Assembly (NCBI RefSeq): GCF_004361885.1
Contig: NZ_SNWH01000011.1
Coordinates: 1-64,000 of the forward strand
DNA from: Halomonas ventosae
GTDB taxonomy: Bacteria > Pseudomonadota > Gammaproteobacteria > Pseudomonadales > Halomonadaceae
Length of the DNA stretch: 64,000 nucleotides
Direction of reading: 5' to 3'
The notes under the pieces were generated by a model that saw nothing but the letters and a program-made list of their open reading frames with translations, made no database searches and was not told the origin of the DNA. Positions within the stretch are counted from its first letter, which is position 1; each line of letters starts with the position of its first letter. Shown piece after piece: positions 1 to 8,816 of the stretch. Made by a program: the position numbers and the translations under genes.

Positions 1-222
1 TTCAACTGGGTCAACACGGTGCTGGGCAACGTCAAGAACGCGATCACCGGCACCTACCATGCCATCCGCGGGAAACATACCCCACGCTACCTGGCCGAAT
101 TCGAGTATCGCTTCAATCGGCGCTATGACCTCAAGGCCATGATCCCGCGGTTTCTCACGGTCGCCGCCAGAACACCGCCGATGCCATACCGGTTCCTGAA
201 GATGGCTGAGCCTTATGCGTAA
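1..222 (+). CDS. IS1595 family (ISXO2-like) transposase, C-terminal fragment
   Basis: Partial gene: the frame is open from base 1 and only the last 73 residues are visible. The stretch FNWVNTVLGNVKNAITGTYHAIR followed by RYLAEFEYRFNRR is typical of the C-terminal end of the DDE-type ISXO2-like transposase domain, which catalyses cut-and-paste transposition. The N-terminal zinc-ribbon region and the catalytic acidic residues, if present, lie to the left. Whether the complete transposase is intact cannot be judged here. No gene follows before the SUF regulator. Confidence 0.8.
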   Translation, partial: FNWVNTVLGNVKNAITGTYHAIRGKHTPRYLAEFEYRFNRRYDLKAMIPRFLTVAARTPPMPYRFLKMAEPYA

Positions 223-301
223 TCAGGATTTGTTTTCCGTGAATGAGGATGCGCAATGGCACGGATTGGCAGTGCTGATGCCTCTCGGGTAAGCGGACCC
301 C
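1..301 (+). mobile_element. 3' end of an IS1595/ISXO2-like insertion sequence (left part outside window)
   Basis: The window opens inside a transposase reading frame that stops at 222, so only the 3' end of the element is present. The right boundary is not certain. The sequence around 293-301 (ending in CGGACCCC) could be an inverted-repeat end followed by a short target duplication, but the left end needed for comparison lies outside the window. The element sits directly upstream of the SUF operon promoter. Confidence 0.45.
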
Positions 302-388
302 TCTAATAGCCATCAAATGCGACAGATTATCGTTATTTTTGATAACACCCCTGAACATGCCGTGATCGGCACGATTGGCCGCCGGGGC

Positions 389-427
389 TTCACATCAAAA
401 TCATACAGGACTAAACTGGTCCTCAAT
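389..427 (+). promoter_or_regulatory. Promoter of the SUF operon overlapped by an Isc-type (Rrf2) operator
   Basis: A sigma70-like promoter is visible: -35 TTCACA at 389-394, a 17-nt spacer, and -10 TAAACT at 412-417. Overlapping it, 403-427 fits the 25-bp layout of the IscR type-1 box (ATA, GACT, centre, AGTC, TAT), with GACT at 409-412 and GGTC at 418-421 and an inner inverted repeat AGGAC/GTCCT. This suggests autorepression by the Rrf2 regulator encoded just downstream. The promoter and box are read from sequence; the regulator assignment is inference. Confidence 0.55.
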
Positions 428-463
428 CGAACACGAGGGGCATGGCCCCCGGGGAGTCAGGCC

Positions 464-925
464 TTGCTGAAGCTTTCCAGACTGACCGACTACGCGGCGG
501 TGGTGATGGCACAGATCGCCCGCCATCCCGAGCAGTCTCAGGCGGCCGCAGAGCTTGCCGAGGCGGTCCAGCTGCCCCATCCCACGGTCAGCAAGACCCT
601 CAAGATGCTGGTCAAGGCGGGGCTGCTCGAGTCGCGGCGCGGTGCCCAGGGGGGCTACTCGCTGGCGCGTCCGGCGTCCCGGATCACCGCCACTGACATC
701 ATCACGGCCATCGAGGGGCCGGTGGCGATGACCGAGTGCAGCCAGGTCGGAGGCGATTGCGACTTGGCCGCCACCTGCGGCGTGGCGGACAACTGGCAGC
801 GCGTCTCGCTGGCCATCCGCGCCCTGCTCGACAGCGTGACCCTGGCGCATCTGGCCGCTACCGATCCGATCAAGCTGCCGGTGCAGCTGCCCATTCAGAG
901 CGTGAGTCTGGCCGTCGAGGCCTGA
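464..925 (+). CDS. Rrf2-family SUF system Fe-S cluster assembly transcriptional regulator
   Basis: Rrf2/IscR-type regulator of 153 residues, first gene of the SUF operon. It opens with LKLSRLTDYAAVVM, the usual start of the SUF-system regulator family, followed by the winged helix (PTVSKTLKMLVKAGLLES, then RGAQGGYSLAR). Three cysteines at ECSQVGGDC-DLAATC are the expected ligands of a regulatory Fe-S cluster. I chose the TTG at 464 because GGGGAG at 451-456 is a well-placed ribosome site and the product then starts MLKLSRLTDYA. The frame stays open upstream to an ATG at 317, but that region contains the promoter. Likely represses or tunes suf expression according to cluster status. Confidence 0.85.
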   Translation: MLKLSRLTDYAAVVMAQIARHPEQSQAAAELAEAVQLPHPTVSKTLKMLVKAGLLESRRGAQGGYSLARPASRITATDIITAIEGPVAMTECSQVGGDCDLAATCGVADNWQRVSLAIRALLDSVTLAHLAATDPIKLPVQLPIQSVSLAVEA

Positions 926-996
926 CCCTACGAGCATTTTACTACCCGAGGCGAGCCAGTGCTCGCTGACCCAACCGCCCGGGAGGGGGAGACATC

Positions 997-2439
997 ATGG
1001 CAAGTCAGGAAATGGAACAGCTTGTCCGTCGCGATTACAAGGAAGGCTTCGTGACCGACATCGAGAGCGACACGGTACCGCCCGGCCTGGACGAGAGCAC
1101 CATCGCCTTCATCTCCAACAAGAAGGGCGAGCCGGCGTGGATGCTGGAATGGCGCCTCAAGGCCTACCACCAGTGGCTGAAGATGACGCCGCCCTCCTGG
1201 GCGCATCTCGACTATCCGTCCATCGACTACCAGGCGATCTCCTACTACAGCGCGCCCAAGCGTGACGAGGACAAGCCCCAGAGCCTCGACGAGGTGGACC
1301 CCAAGCTGCTCGAGACCTACGAGAAGCTGGGCATTCCCCTGCACGAGCGGGCGGCCCTGGCCGGGGTGGCGGTGGACGCGGTCTTCGATTCGGTATCGGT
1401 GACCACCACCTTCAAGGAGAAACTCTACGAGGCGGGCGTGATCTTCTGCTCCATCTCCGAGGCGATCCGCGACTACCCGGAGCTGATCAAGAAGTACCTG
1501 GGCAGCGTGGTGCCTCAGGGCGACAACTACTTCGCGGCGCTCAACTCCGCGGTGTTCACCGACGGCTCCTTCGTCTTCGTCCCGGAGGGCGTGACTTGCC
1601 CCATGGAGCTTTCCACCTATTTTCGCATCAACGCCGAGAACACCGGGCAGTTCGAGCGCACCCTGATCATCTGTGAAGACCGGGCCCAGGTGTCGTATCT
1701 CGAGGGTTGCACCGCGCCCCAGCGCGACGAGAATCAGCTGCACGCCGCGGTGGTCGAACTGGTGGCCCTCGAGGATGCCTACATCAAGTACTCCACCGTG
1801 CAGAACTGGTATCCCGGCGACGAGGACGGCAAGGGCGGCATCTACAACTTCGTCACCAAGCGCGGCGATTGCCGCGGCGACCGTTCGCGCATCAGCTGGA
1901 CCCAGGTAGAGACCGGCTCGGCCATCACCTGGAAGTATCCCTCCTGCGTGTTGCGCGGCAAGCACAGCATCGGCGAGTTCTACTCCGTGGCGGTGACCAA
2001 CGGCCGCCAGCAGGCCGACACCGGAACCAAGATGATCCACATTGGCGAGGGCACCCGCTCGAGCATCATCTCCAAGGGCATCTCCGCCGGGCGCAGCAAC
2101 CAGTCCTACCGTGGCCTGGTGAAGGTGGGCCCACGGGCCAAGGGGGCGCGCAACTTCACCCAGTGCGACTCGCTGCTGATCGGTGATACCTGCGGCGCCC
2201 ACACCTTTCCCTACCAGGAGATCGGCAACAGCACCGCCACCGTCGAGCACGAGGCGACCACCTCCAAGATCGGCGAGGATCAGCTCTTCTACTGCCAGAG
2301 CCGCGGCATCTCCGAGGAGGATGCGGTGAGCATGATCGTCAACGGCTTCTGCAAGGACGTGTTCCAGGAGCTGCCCATGGAGTTTGCCGTGGAGGCCGAG
2401 GCGCTGCTCAACGTTACCCTCGAAGGCGCTGTTGGTTAA
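997..2439 (+). CDS. sufB: Fe-S cluster assembly scaffold subunit SufB
   Basis: SufB of 480 residues, the usual family length. With SufC and SufD it forms the SufBC2D scaffold on which a cluster is built from persulfide sulfur. The start ([13 protein letters not shown]) and the conserved C-terminal stretch with [20 protein letters not shown], then [15 protein letters not shown] and the [12 protein letters not shown] ending, identify the family. GGAGGGGGAG just before the ATG is a strong ribosome site. It lies 71 bp after the regulator. Unlike the other suf genes, it is separated from sufC by 191 bp. Confidence 0.97.
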   Translation: MASQEMEQLVRRDYKEGFVTDIESDTVPPGLDESTIAFISNKKGEPAWMLEWRLKAYHQWLKMTPPSWAHLDYPSIDYQAISYYSAPKRDEDKPQSLDEVDPKLLETYEKLGIPLHERAALAGVAVDAVFDSVSVTTTFKEKLYEAGVIFCSISEAIRDYPELIKKYLGSVVPQGDNYFAALNSAVFTDGSFVFVPEGVTCPMELSTYFRINAENTGQFERTLIICEDRAQVSYLEGCTAPQRDENQLHAAVVELVALEDAYIKYSTVQNWYPGDEDGKGGIYNFVTKRGDCRGDRSRISWTQVETGSAITWKYPSCVLRGKHSIGEFYSVAVTNGRQQADTGTKMIHIGEGTRSSIISKGISAGRSNQSYRGLVKVGPRAKGARNFTQCDSLLIGDTCGAHTFPYQEIGNSTATVEHEATTSKIGEDQLFYCQSRGISEEDAVSMIVNGFCKDVFQELPMEFAVEAEALLNVTLEGAVG

Positions 2440-2630
2440 GGCGCTATTGCGCTCGGTCACTCAGTGTTGGAGGCCCTCCTCGGCATGCTCATTGAGCAGC
2501 AGTCAACTCCGCTGCACTCGTCGGACCTCCGCCTTGATTGACCGTCGCTCATGACGCGCCTCTGGCGCAGTGGAAAGCATCATTTTTTCGGGTCGCGCCG
2601 GCGGCTCACCACGAATCAAAGGTAGTCAAC
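2440..2630 (+). other. Unusually long sufB-sufC intergenic spacer
   Basis: This 191-bp gap interrupts an otherwise tightly packed operon (the next suf junctions are -4, +3 and +19 bp). It holds a small hairpin (TGCTC-att-GAGCA near 2488) and T6 at 2583-2588, but no convincing terminator and no protein I recognise. The sufC frame stays open back to 2538 without a family match. Confidence 0.5.
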
Positions 2631-3383
2631 ATGCTCGAAGTCAAGGATCTGCACGTCACGGTCGAGGGTTCCGAGATCCTCAAGGGCCTCAGCCTGACCA
2701 TCAACGCCGGTGAGGTCCACGCCATCATGGGCCCCAACGGGGCCGGCAAGTCGACCCTGTCGGCGGTGATCGCCGGAAAGGACGGCTACCAGGTGACCCA
2801 GGGCTCGATCACCTTCGAGGGTCAGGACGTGCTGGAGATGGAGATCGAGGAGCGGGCCCGCGCCGGCCTGTTGCTGGGCTTCCAGTACCCGGTTGAGATC
2901 CCGGGGGTGAAGAACATCTACCTGCTCAAGGCAGCGCTGAACGCCCAGCGTGAGGCGCAGGGGCTGGGTGAGATCCCGGCACCGGCGTTCATGAAGCTGA
3001 TCAAGGAGAAGGTGGCCTCCATGAAGATGGACACCAGCTTCCTGCAGCGTGCCGTCAACGAGGGCTTCTCCGGCGGCGAGAAGAAGCGTAACGAGATCCT
3101 GCAGATGCTGGTGCTGCAGCCGAAGCTGGCGATGCTCGACGAGATCGACTCGGGCTTGGACATCGATGCCATGAAGGTGGTCGCCGATGGCGTCAACTCC
3201 CTGCGCGCCGAGGACCGGGCCATCCTGCTGGTGACCCACTACCAGCGCTTGCTCGACTACATCGTGCCGGATCGCGTGCACGTGCTGGTCGATGGCCGCA
3301 TCGTCAAGAGCGGCGATGCCGAGCTGGCCCGTGAACTCGAGAGCCGTGGCTATGACTGGGTGCAGGAGGAGACCGCCGCATGA
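2631..3383 (+). CDS. sufC: Fe-S cluster assembly ATPase SufC
   Basis: ABC-type ATPase of 250 residues that drives conformational change of the SufBCD scaffold in the cytoplasm. Walker A GPNGAGKST is at residues 34-42. The SufC-type signature FSGGEKKRNEILQM follows, then Walker B LAMLDEIDSGLDIDAM and the switch histidine in LLVTHYQRLL. There is no membrane partner, as expected of SufC. The ATG at 2631 starts the family-typical MLEVKDLHV and was preferred over in-frame upstream starts; its ribosome site is only moderate (AAAGGTAG). Its stop overlaps the sufD start by 4 nt (ATGA), implying translational coupling. Confidence 0.97.
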   Translation: MLEVKDLHVTVEGSEILKGLSLTINAGEVHAIMGPNGAGKSTLSAVIAGKDGYQVTQGSITFEGQDVLEMEIEERARAGLLLGFQYPVEIPGVKNIYLLKAALNAQREAQGLGEIPAPAFMKLIKEKVASMKMDTSFLQRAVNEGFSGGEKKRNEILQMLVLQPKLAMLDEIDSGLDIDAMKVVADGVNSLRAEDRAILLVTHYQRLLDYIVPDRVHVLVDGRIVKSGDAELARELESRGYDWVQEETAA

Positions 3384-4762
3384 GTGATGCCGTACACAGC
3401 GATGTGCAACGCTTCCTCGACCGGTTGAGCGAGCGCAGCAACGCCCGCGGCGCCGAGCCGACCTGGATCGCCGCCCGTCGCCAGGCGGGGGCCGCCCGCT
3501 TCGAGGCGCTGGGCTTTCCTCATCGCCGTATCGAGGCATGGAAGTACACCGACGTGCGGGCCATTGCCCGGGGCGACTTCCACCTGGCCACCGATGCCGA
3601 CTTCTCCCCGGCCACGGCGGCGAGTCTGACCCTGCCTCTGGAGGCCCATCGGCTGACCTTCGTCGACGGCATCTTCGCCCCGGCGCTGTCACGGCTCGAC
3701 GAGTTGCCCAACGGCGTGCAGTTGCTGCCGCTGTCCCGGGCGCTGGTGGAGAACCACGAGGCGCTGGTGGAGAACCACGAGGCGGTGGGGGGGCCGCTGG
3801 GTCGGCTCACCGGGGTCGAGTTCTCGGCCTTCGCGGCGCTCAATACCGCCTTCATGGAAGAGGGCGCCGTGCTGCGCCTGGCGTCTGGCACCATCGTCGA
3901 GAAGCCGATCATCCTGCAGTTCCTCTCCCGGGCCGGCGAGGCGCCGGTGATGAGCCACCCGCGTATCCTGCTCGAGGCGGGTTCCCGCAGCCAGGCCACG
4001 GTCATCGAGCATCATGTCGGCGAGGAGGGCGCCGCCAACTTCACCAACCTGGTGGAGGAGGTCATCCTCGAGCGCGGCGCTATCCTTACCCACTACAAGC
4101 TGCAGGAGGCGCCGCTTGCCGACCTGCACGTGGCCAGCATCCATGTCGAGCAGGCCCGCGACAGCCGTTACACCTCCTTCAACCTGAACCTGGGTGGTGG
4201 CCTGGTACGCAACGACCTGGTGGCCGAGCTCGATGGCCAGGGTGCCGAAGCTAACTTTAACGGGCTCTTCTATGGTCAGGGGCGCCAGCACGTGGACAAC
4301 CATACTCTGGTCAACCACAACGCGCCGCGCACCTTCTCCAACGAGAACTACAAGGGCATCCTCGACGATCGCGCCCACGGCGTGTTCAATGGCAAGGTGG
4401 TGGTCAAGCGCGACAGCCAGCAGATCGAGGGCTACCAGAGCAACGCCAACCTGCTGCTCTCCGACCGCGCCGAGATCGACACCAAGCCCGAACTCGAGAT
4501 CTATGCCGACGACGTCAAGTGCTCCCATGGCAGCACGACCGGCCAGCTCGACGAGGAGGCGGTGTTCGCCCTGCGCTGTCGCGGCATCGACGAGCAGACG
4601 GCCCGCGGTCTGCTGACCCTGGCCTTCGCCGGCGAGGTGCTCGAGCAGGTCGATCTCGACGTCATCGCCGAGCGGGTCGAACGGGCCGTGGCCGGCAAGC
4701 TCCCCGAGCGCTTCAACCTGACCGGTCTGGTGGAAGCTGCCACCGCCCTTAACGAGGAGTGA
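3380..4762 (+). CDS. sufD: Fe-S cluster assembly protein SufD
   Basis: SufD of 460 residues, the paralogue of SufB that completes the SufBC2D scaffold and is linked to iron acquisition. The C-terminal beta-helix core is clear: NLNLGGGLVRNDL, FYGQGRQHVDNHTLVNH, then YADDVKCSHGSTTGQLDEEAVFALRCRGI. It overlaps sufC by 4 nt and ends 3 nt before sufS. An exact 21-bp tandem duplication at 3740-3781 doubles the heptapeptide ALVENHE in the N-terminal half without breaking the frame. Confidence 0.96.
   Translation: MSDAVHSDVQRFLDRLSERSNARGAEPTWIAARRQAGAARFEALGFPHRRIEAWKYTDVRAIARGDFHLATDADFSPATAASLTLPLEAHRLTFVDGIFAPALSRLDELPNGVQLLPLSRALVENHEALVENHEAVGGPLGRLTGVEFSAFAALNTAFMEEGAVLRLASGTIVEKPIILQFLSRAGEAPVMSHPRILLEAGSRSQATVIEHHVGEEGAANFTNLVEEVILERGAILTHYKLQEAPLADLHVASIHVEQARDSRYTSFNLNLGGGLVRNDLVAELDGQGAEANFNGLFYGQGRQHVDNHTLVNHNAPRTFSNENYKGILDDRAHGVFNGKVVVKRDSQQIEGYQSNANLLLSDRAEIDTKPELEIYADDVKCSHGSTTGQLDEEAVFALRCRGIDEQTARGLLTLAFAGEVLEQVDLDVIAERVERAVAGKLPERFNLTGLVEAATALNEE
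3740..3781 (+). repeat. Perfect 21-bp tandem duplication inside sufD
   Basis: Two identical 21-bp units, 3740-3760 and 3761-3781, each encoding ALVENHE. The repeat is in frame and adds seven residues just before the GGPLGRLTG segment. Identity at every third position suggests a recent slippage duplication. Confidence 0.9.
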
Positions 4763-4765
4763 GCC

Positions 4766-6007
4766 ATGGCCGACTTCAGCGACCTGACGCTGGATGTGGT
4801 GAGGGTGCGACGCGACTTCCCCATCCTCGAGCGGGAAGTGCATGGCAAGCCACTGGTCTATCTGGACAACGCCGCCACCAGCCAGACCCCGCAGCAGGTG
4901 ATCGAGGTGTTCGACGACTACTACGCTCGCTACAACGCCAATATCCATCGTGGGCTGCATACCCTGGCCGACGAGGCCACGGCAGCCTTCGAAGGGACCC
5001 GCGAGACGGTGCGTGTCTTCCTGAACGCAGGCGAGACCCGCGAGATCGTCTTCACCCGCGGCACCACCGAGGCGATCAACCTGGTGGCCAACAGCTGGGG
5101 ACGCACCAACCTTGGCCCCGGCGACGAGGTGCTGATCTCGCACCTCGAGCACCACTCCAACATCGTGCCCTGGCAGCTGCTGGCCGGCGAGCTGGGTTTC
5201 ACCATCAAGGTGATCCCGGTGGATGAGCGCGGCGTGCTCGACCAGGCGGCCTACCGTGACCTCGTCACCGAGCGCACGCGGCTGGTGGCGGTCAACCATG
5301 TCTCCAACGCCTTCGGCACCGTCAACCCGGTGCGCGAGATGGCGCGGGTGGCCCACGAGCAGGGCGCACGAATCCTGGTTGACGGTGCCCAGGCCGCGCC
5401 CCACCAGGCCATCGACGTGCGCGACATCGACGCCGACTTTTACGCCTTCTCCGGTCACAAGGTCTATGGCCCTACCGGCGTGGGGGTGCTCTACGCCAAG
5501 GCCGAACTACTCGAAGCGATGCCGCCCTGGCAGGGCGGCGGCGAGATGATCCGTATGGTCTCCTTCGAGACGCCGACTACCTTCGCCGACATCCCGCATA
5601 AGTTCGAGGCCGGCACGCCGGCCATCGCCGAGGTGATCGCCCTGGGGCGTGCCCTGCAATGGGTTGATGAGATCGGCCTTGGCCTGATCGGCGCCTGGGA
5701 GGCTCGGCTGCTCGAGCATGCCACCCAGGGCGTGGGGGCCATCGAGGGGTTGCGCATCCTGGGCACTGCACCGGAAAAGACCGGCGTGCTATCGTTCGTC
5801 GTCGATGGCGCTCACTCCCAGGACATCGGACTGTTGATCGACCAGCTCGGGGTGGCGATCCGCACCGGCCATCACTGCGCTCAGCCGCTGCTGGCCCACT
5901 TCGGGGTGGACGCCACCTGCCGGGCATCCTTCGCCGCCTACAACACGCCCGAGGAGATCGACGTCTTCGTCGACGGGCTCGAGCGCGTCATCGGCATGCT
6001 GCGCTGA
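4766..6007 (+). CDS. sufS: SufS cysteine desulfurase
   Basis: PLP-dependent group II cysteine desulfurase of 413 residues. It converts cysteine to alanine and passes the persulfide sulfur to the scaffold. The PLP lysine is Lys232 in FSGHKVYGPTG, and the catalytic cysteine is Cys371 in RTGHHCAQPLL, with the short loop characteristic of SufS rather than IscS. DGAQAAPHQ supplies the PLP-binding aspartate. The gene starts 3 nt after sufD. No sufE or sufU sulfur shuttle is visible in this operon, so any partner must be encoded elsewhere. Confidence 0.96.
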   Translation: MADFSDLTLDVVRVRRDFPILEREVHGKPLVYLDNAATSQTPQQVIEVFDDYYARYNANIHRGLHTLADEATAAFEGTRETVRVFLNAGETREIVFTRGTTEAINLVANSWGRTNLGPGDEVLISHLEHHSNIVPWQLLAGELGFTIKVIPVDERGVLDQAAYRDLVTERTRLVAVNHVSNAFGTVNPVREMARVAHEQGARILVDGAQAAPHQAIDVRDIDADFYAFSGHKVYGPTGVGVLYAKAELLEAMPPWQGGGEMIRMVSFETPTTFADIPHKFEAGTPAIAEVIALGRALQWVDEIGLGLIGAWEARLLEHATQGVGAIEGLRILGTAPEKTGVLSFVVDGAHSQDIGLLIDQLGVAIRTGHHCAQPLLAHFGVDATCRASFAAYNTPEEIDVFVDGLERVIGMLR

Positions 6008-6026
6008 GCGCCATCAAGGAGGCGAT

Positions 6027-6599
6027 ATGAGCGATATCGAGCAGATGGCTACCCTCTACAAGGGCCAGCAGTTGCCCCTACAGCGCGACGTGGAGGCGAT
6101 CTCCATCCCCTTCGGCAAGACCGTGACACTGGCCGAGGACAGCGTGGTCAGCGTGATGCAGGCCAAGGGCAGCTCCGTCAGCGTGGGCTACGAGGGACGC
6201 CTCTACCTGATCGAGGGAGCCAACTTGGATGCTTTGGGCCTCGAGGCGCTGCCGCGCCCGACCCTGCCCGAGGATGCCACGGAGGAAGAGATCGAGCAGT
6301 TCGTGTGGGATCAGCTGCGCACCTGCTTCGACCCCGAGATCCCGGTGAATATCGTCGATCTGGGCCTGGTCTATGGCTGTCGCATCGAGCGGCTGATCAC
6401 CGGCGAGCGCATAGTCACCATCCGCATGACCCTGACCGCCCCGGGCTGCGGCATGGGCGACGTGATCGCCGCCGATGCCCGCAACAAGATCCTCGGTGCC
6501 CCGCAGATCAGCAAGGTCCATACCGAGATCGTCTTCGATCCGCCCTGGAGCCGTGAGATGATGAGCGACGAGGCCAAGCTGGAACTCGGGATGTTCTAG
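6027..6599 (+). CDS. sufT: Putative Fe-S cluster assembly protein SufT (MIP18/DUF59 domain)
   Basis: A 190-residue SufT-type protein and last suf gene of the operon. The N-terminal about 80 residues are specific to the family. The C-terminal half is a DUF59/MIP18 domain with FDPEIPVNIVDLGLVYG and the hallmark TLTAPGCGMGDVI, whose cysteine is the conserved functional residue. Family members help mature Fe-S proteins, but the exact step is not settled. It has a good ribosome site (AAGGAGG) 19 bp after sufS, supporting co-transcription. Confidence 0.93.
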   Translation: MSDIEQMATLYKGQQLPLQRDVEAISIPFGKTVTLAEDSVVSVMQAKGSSVSVGYEGRLYLIEGANLDALGLEALPRPTLPEDATEEEIEQFVWDQLRTCFDPEIPVNIVDLGLVYGCRIERLITGERIVTIRMTLTAPGCGMGDVIAADARNKILGAPQISKVHTEIVFDPPWSREMMSDEAKLELGMF

Positions 6600-6619
6600 C
6601 GTCTGCTCCGGGGAGCGCG

Positions 6620-7402
6620 ATGCACCGGCCATTGTGGAAGGTCTTCAAGGGGGTATTGATGTCACTGGGAGCGTTGTCGCTGCTGGCGGCGGCGCTGTTC
6701 GTGCTGGCCAACCTCTATGTGCTGGCGCGTACCCAGGGGAAGATCGAGGACGATCTCGCGCGCTGTGTCAGCGAGCCCGTGGGTATCGTCTTCGGCACGT
6801 CCCACTGGACCCGCAGTGGGGCGCGCAACCCGCACTTCGAAGGACGCATGGGCGCTGCCGCCGCGCTGATCCATCTGGGGCGCGTCGACCATCTGCTGAT
6901 CTCCGGCGACAACAGCACCCGCTATTACAACGAGCCGGTAACCATGTGGCGTGACCTGCGCGGTCGCGACGTGCGTGACGAAGACATGACACTGGACTAT
7001 GCCGGTTTCAGTACCTTCGACACTTTGGCGCGGGCCCGCGATGTGTTCGGTGTGCAGCGCGCCTTGCTGATCACTCAGGACTGGCACCTGCCGCGGGCGC
7101 TGTTCATCGGCGAGGCGCTGGGTCTGGAGGTGAGGGGCTGCGCGGCACCCGATCGCGTCGCGGCCGGGCTCTGGCAACTGAAGCTTCGCGAGTGGGTGGC
7201 ACGGGTGGCCACCCTGGGGGATCTCTATCTTTGGAAGCGCGAGCCCCACTTCCTGGGGCCGCTGGAGCCGCTGCAGATCATGCCGCCGGAGCGTGAGCGG
7301 CTGCTGCTCCCGCGTGGCATGCTCAACGCTTCGGACGCTGCTTCTGAAGGCGATACAGCTCGCGGATCAGTGCCCGACAGCCCTTCCAGCACTCCTCGAT
7401 GA
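6620..7402 (+). CDS. SanA/ElyC/YdcF (DUF218) family membrane-anchored protein
   Basis: A 260-residue protein with one N-terminal membrane segment (about residues 10-33, LMSLGALSLLAAALFVLANLYV). A periplasmic DUF218 domain follows: GIVFGTSHW, LLISGDNSTRYYNEP, then LLITQDWHLPRALFIGEALGLEV. This matches SanA, an envelope-barrier protein associated with vancomycin exclusion at high temperature in E. coli. It begins 20 bp after sufT and may be read from the suf promoter. Its last 27 codons overlap the oppositely oriented gene at 7323-7769, so the C-terminal tail may be an extension beyond the conserved fold. Confidence 0.8.
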   Translation: MHRPLWKVFKGVLMSLGALSLLAAALFVLANLYVLARTQGKIEDDLARCVSEPVGIVFGTSHWTRSGARNPHFEGRMGAAAALIHLGRVDHLLISGDNSTRYYNEPVTMWRDLRGRDVRDEDMTLDYAGFSTFDTLARARDVFGVQRALLITQDWHLPRALFIGEALGLEVRGCAAPDRVAAGLWQLKLREWVARVATLGDLYLWKREPHFLGPLEPLQIMPPERERLLLPRGMLNASDAASEGDTARGSVPDSPSSTPR

Positions 7403-7769
7403 CCGGCTCCATGGGATCGGGCAGGGGATGGGTAAACAGCGTCGACAGCGCCTGCATTAGTACCCGTTCCTGTTCCAACAGCTCGCCGATCACCACCTGA
7501 TTCTCGTTGCCGACGAAGCTCTTTAACCGGCTCCACAACCACATGTAGTCGTCGCGCTCGACATCGGCATCGCGCGGTAGCAGGTTGAGGTGCTTACGCG
7601 CCAGTTCCTGCAGCTCATGCATCGACTTCTTGCGCGCCTCATAGTGGGGCTCGAGCCTGTCGCGTAGCGTGGGACCCAGGCGCTCCAGGTTATCCTGGAA
7701 ATAGTCGATGCTGTCGGCCATTGCCTCAAGGGCACTGTCCATCGCCACTTGGCGATTATCGAGAAACAT
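7323..7769 (-). CDS. Conserved hypothetical helical protein
   Basis: A 148-residue protein I do not recognise. It is soluble, rich in Glu, Leu and Arg, and looks entirely alpha-helical, with repeated amphipathic stretches (SALEAMADSIDYFQDNLERL, then EARKKSMHELQELARKHL). No signal peptide, membrane segment or catalytic motif is visible. It starts after AGGAGG on the minus strand, a strong ribosome site, which supports it being real. Its 3' end overlaps the 3' end of the SanA-like gene by 80 bp in convergent orientation. Confidence 0.65.
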   Translation of the reverse strand: MFLDNRQVAMDSALEAMADSIDYFQDNLERLGPTLRDRLEPHYEARKKSMHELQELARKHLNLLPRDADVERDDYMWLWSRLKSFVGNENQVVIGELLEQERVLMQALSTLFTHPLPDPMEPVIEECWKGCRALIRELYRLQKQRPKR

Positions 7770-7876
7770 GCGTGGTCACCTCCTCCGGTGACGCAGATTG
7801 TGGGGCTGTCGCCTTACGTTTGCCACCCCAAAAGGTCAATTATTTGCGGCACCCGTCAGTGGTCCGGGCCAAGGAC

Positions 7877-8785
7877 TCACCCCTTGGGGCGTGGCGGGAC
7901 CTTATGCCGCGGAGAGGCGTTCTTCTCCAGGTGTTCGACGATCAGCCCGGCGATGTCCTTGCCGGTCGCGGTCTCGATGCCTTGCAGCCCCGGCGAGGAG
8001 TTGACCTCCATGATCACCGGACCATGGTTGGAGCGCAGCAGGTCTACACCGGCCACGCGCAATCCCATGGCCTTGGCGGCGCGGATCGCCGTCGAGCGCT
8101 CCTCCGGCGTAATGCGGATCACGCTGGCGCTGCCGCCACGATGCAGGTTGGAGCGGAACTCGCCTTCGGCAGCCTGGCGCTTCATCGAGGCCACCACCTT
8201 GTCGCCGATCACCAGGCAGCGGATATCGGCGCCCTTCGCCTCCTTGATGTACTCCTGCACCATGATGTTGGCCTTCATGCCCATGAAGGCCTGGATCACG
8301 CTCTCGGCGGCCTGGTTGGTCTCGGCCAGCACCACGCCGATGCCCTGGGTGCCCTCCAGCAGCTTGATCACCAGCGGGGCGCCCCTGACCATGGTGATCA
8401 GGTCGGGAATGTCGTCCGGCGAGTGGGCGAAGCCGGTGATCGGCAGCCCCAGCCCCTTGCGCGACAGCAACTGCAGGGAGCGCAGTTTGTCGCGGGAGCG
8501 GGTGATGGAGACATTGTCGTTGAGCACATAGGTGCCCATCATCTCGAACTGACGCAGCACCGCACAGCCATAGAAGGTGATCGAGGAGCCGATACGCGGA
8601 ATCACCGCGTCGAAGGGTTCAAGCTCCTCGCCCTTGTAGTGGATCGAGGGGTGGTGCGAGGTGATGCTCATGTAGCAGCGCAGGGTATCGACCACCCGCG
8701 CAGTGTGCCCTCGCAGCTCGGCCGCCTCGATAAGGCGCCGCGTGGAGTAGAGGTTGCGATTGCGTGATAGCAGCGCGATGTGCAT
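7877..8785 (-). CDS. rimK: 30S ribosomal protein S6--L-glutamate ligase RimK
   Basis: ATP-grasp ligase of 302 residues, matching E. coli RimK (300). It adds glutamates to the C-terminus of ribosomal protein S6. The N-terminus [18 protein letters not shown] is family-typical, so I chose the ATG at 8785 rather than the upstream in-frame start at 8830. ATP-grasp elements follow: [33 protein letters not shown] and [15 protein letters not shown], with the metal-binding E and N. It lies 31 bp after the protease-like gene on the same strand, as in rim operons of pseudomonads where the partner modulates RimK. Confidence 0.95.
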   Translation of the reverse strand: MHIALLSRNRNLYSTRRLIEAAELRGHTARVVDTLRCYMSITSHHPSIHYKGEELEPFDAVIPRIGSSITFYGCAVLRQFEMMGTYVLNDNVSITRSRDKLRSLQLLSRKGLGLPITGFAHSPDDIPDLITMVRGAPLVIKLLEGTQGIGVVLAETNQAAESVIQAFMGMKANIMVQEYIKEAKGADIRCLVIGDKVVASMKRQAAEGEFRSNLHRGGSASVIRITPEERSTAIRAAKAMGLRVAGVDLLRSNHGPVIMEVNSSPGLQGIETATGKDIAGLIVEHLEKNASPRHKVPPRPKG

Positions 8786-8816
8786 TCGTGACTCCAGGTT
8801 CGATGGCCGGGGAGGG

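Noticed and set aside
928..2460. Long open frame (510 codons) antisense to sufB
   Set aside because: Exact shadow of sufB in high-GC DNA; no ribosome site and no family resemblance.
3689..5458. 589-codon minus-strand frame across sufD and sufS
   Set aside because: Antisense to two well-supported genes; composition is that of a mirrored coding frame.
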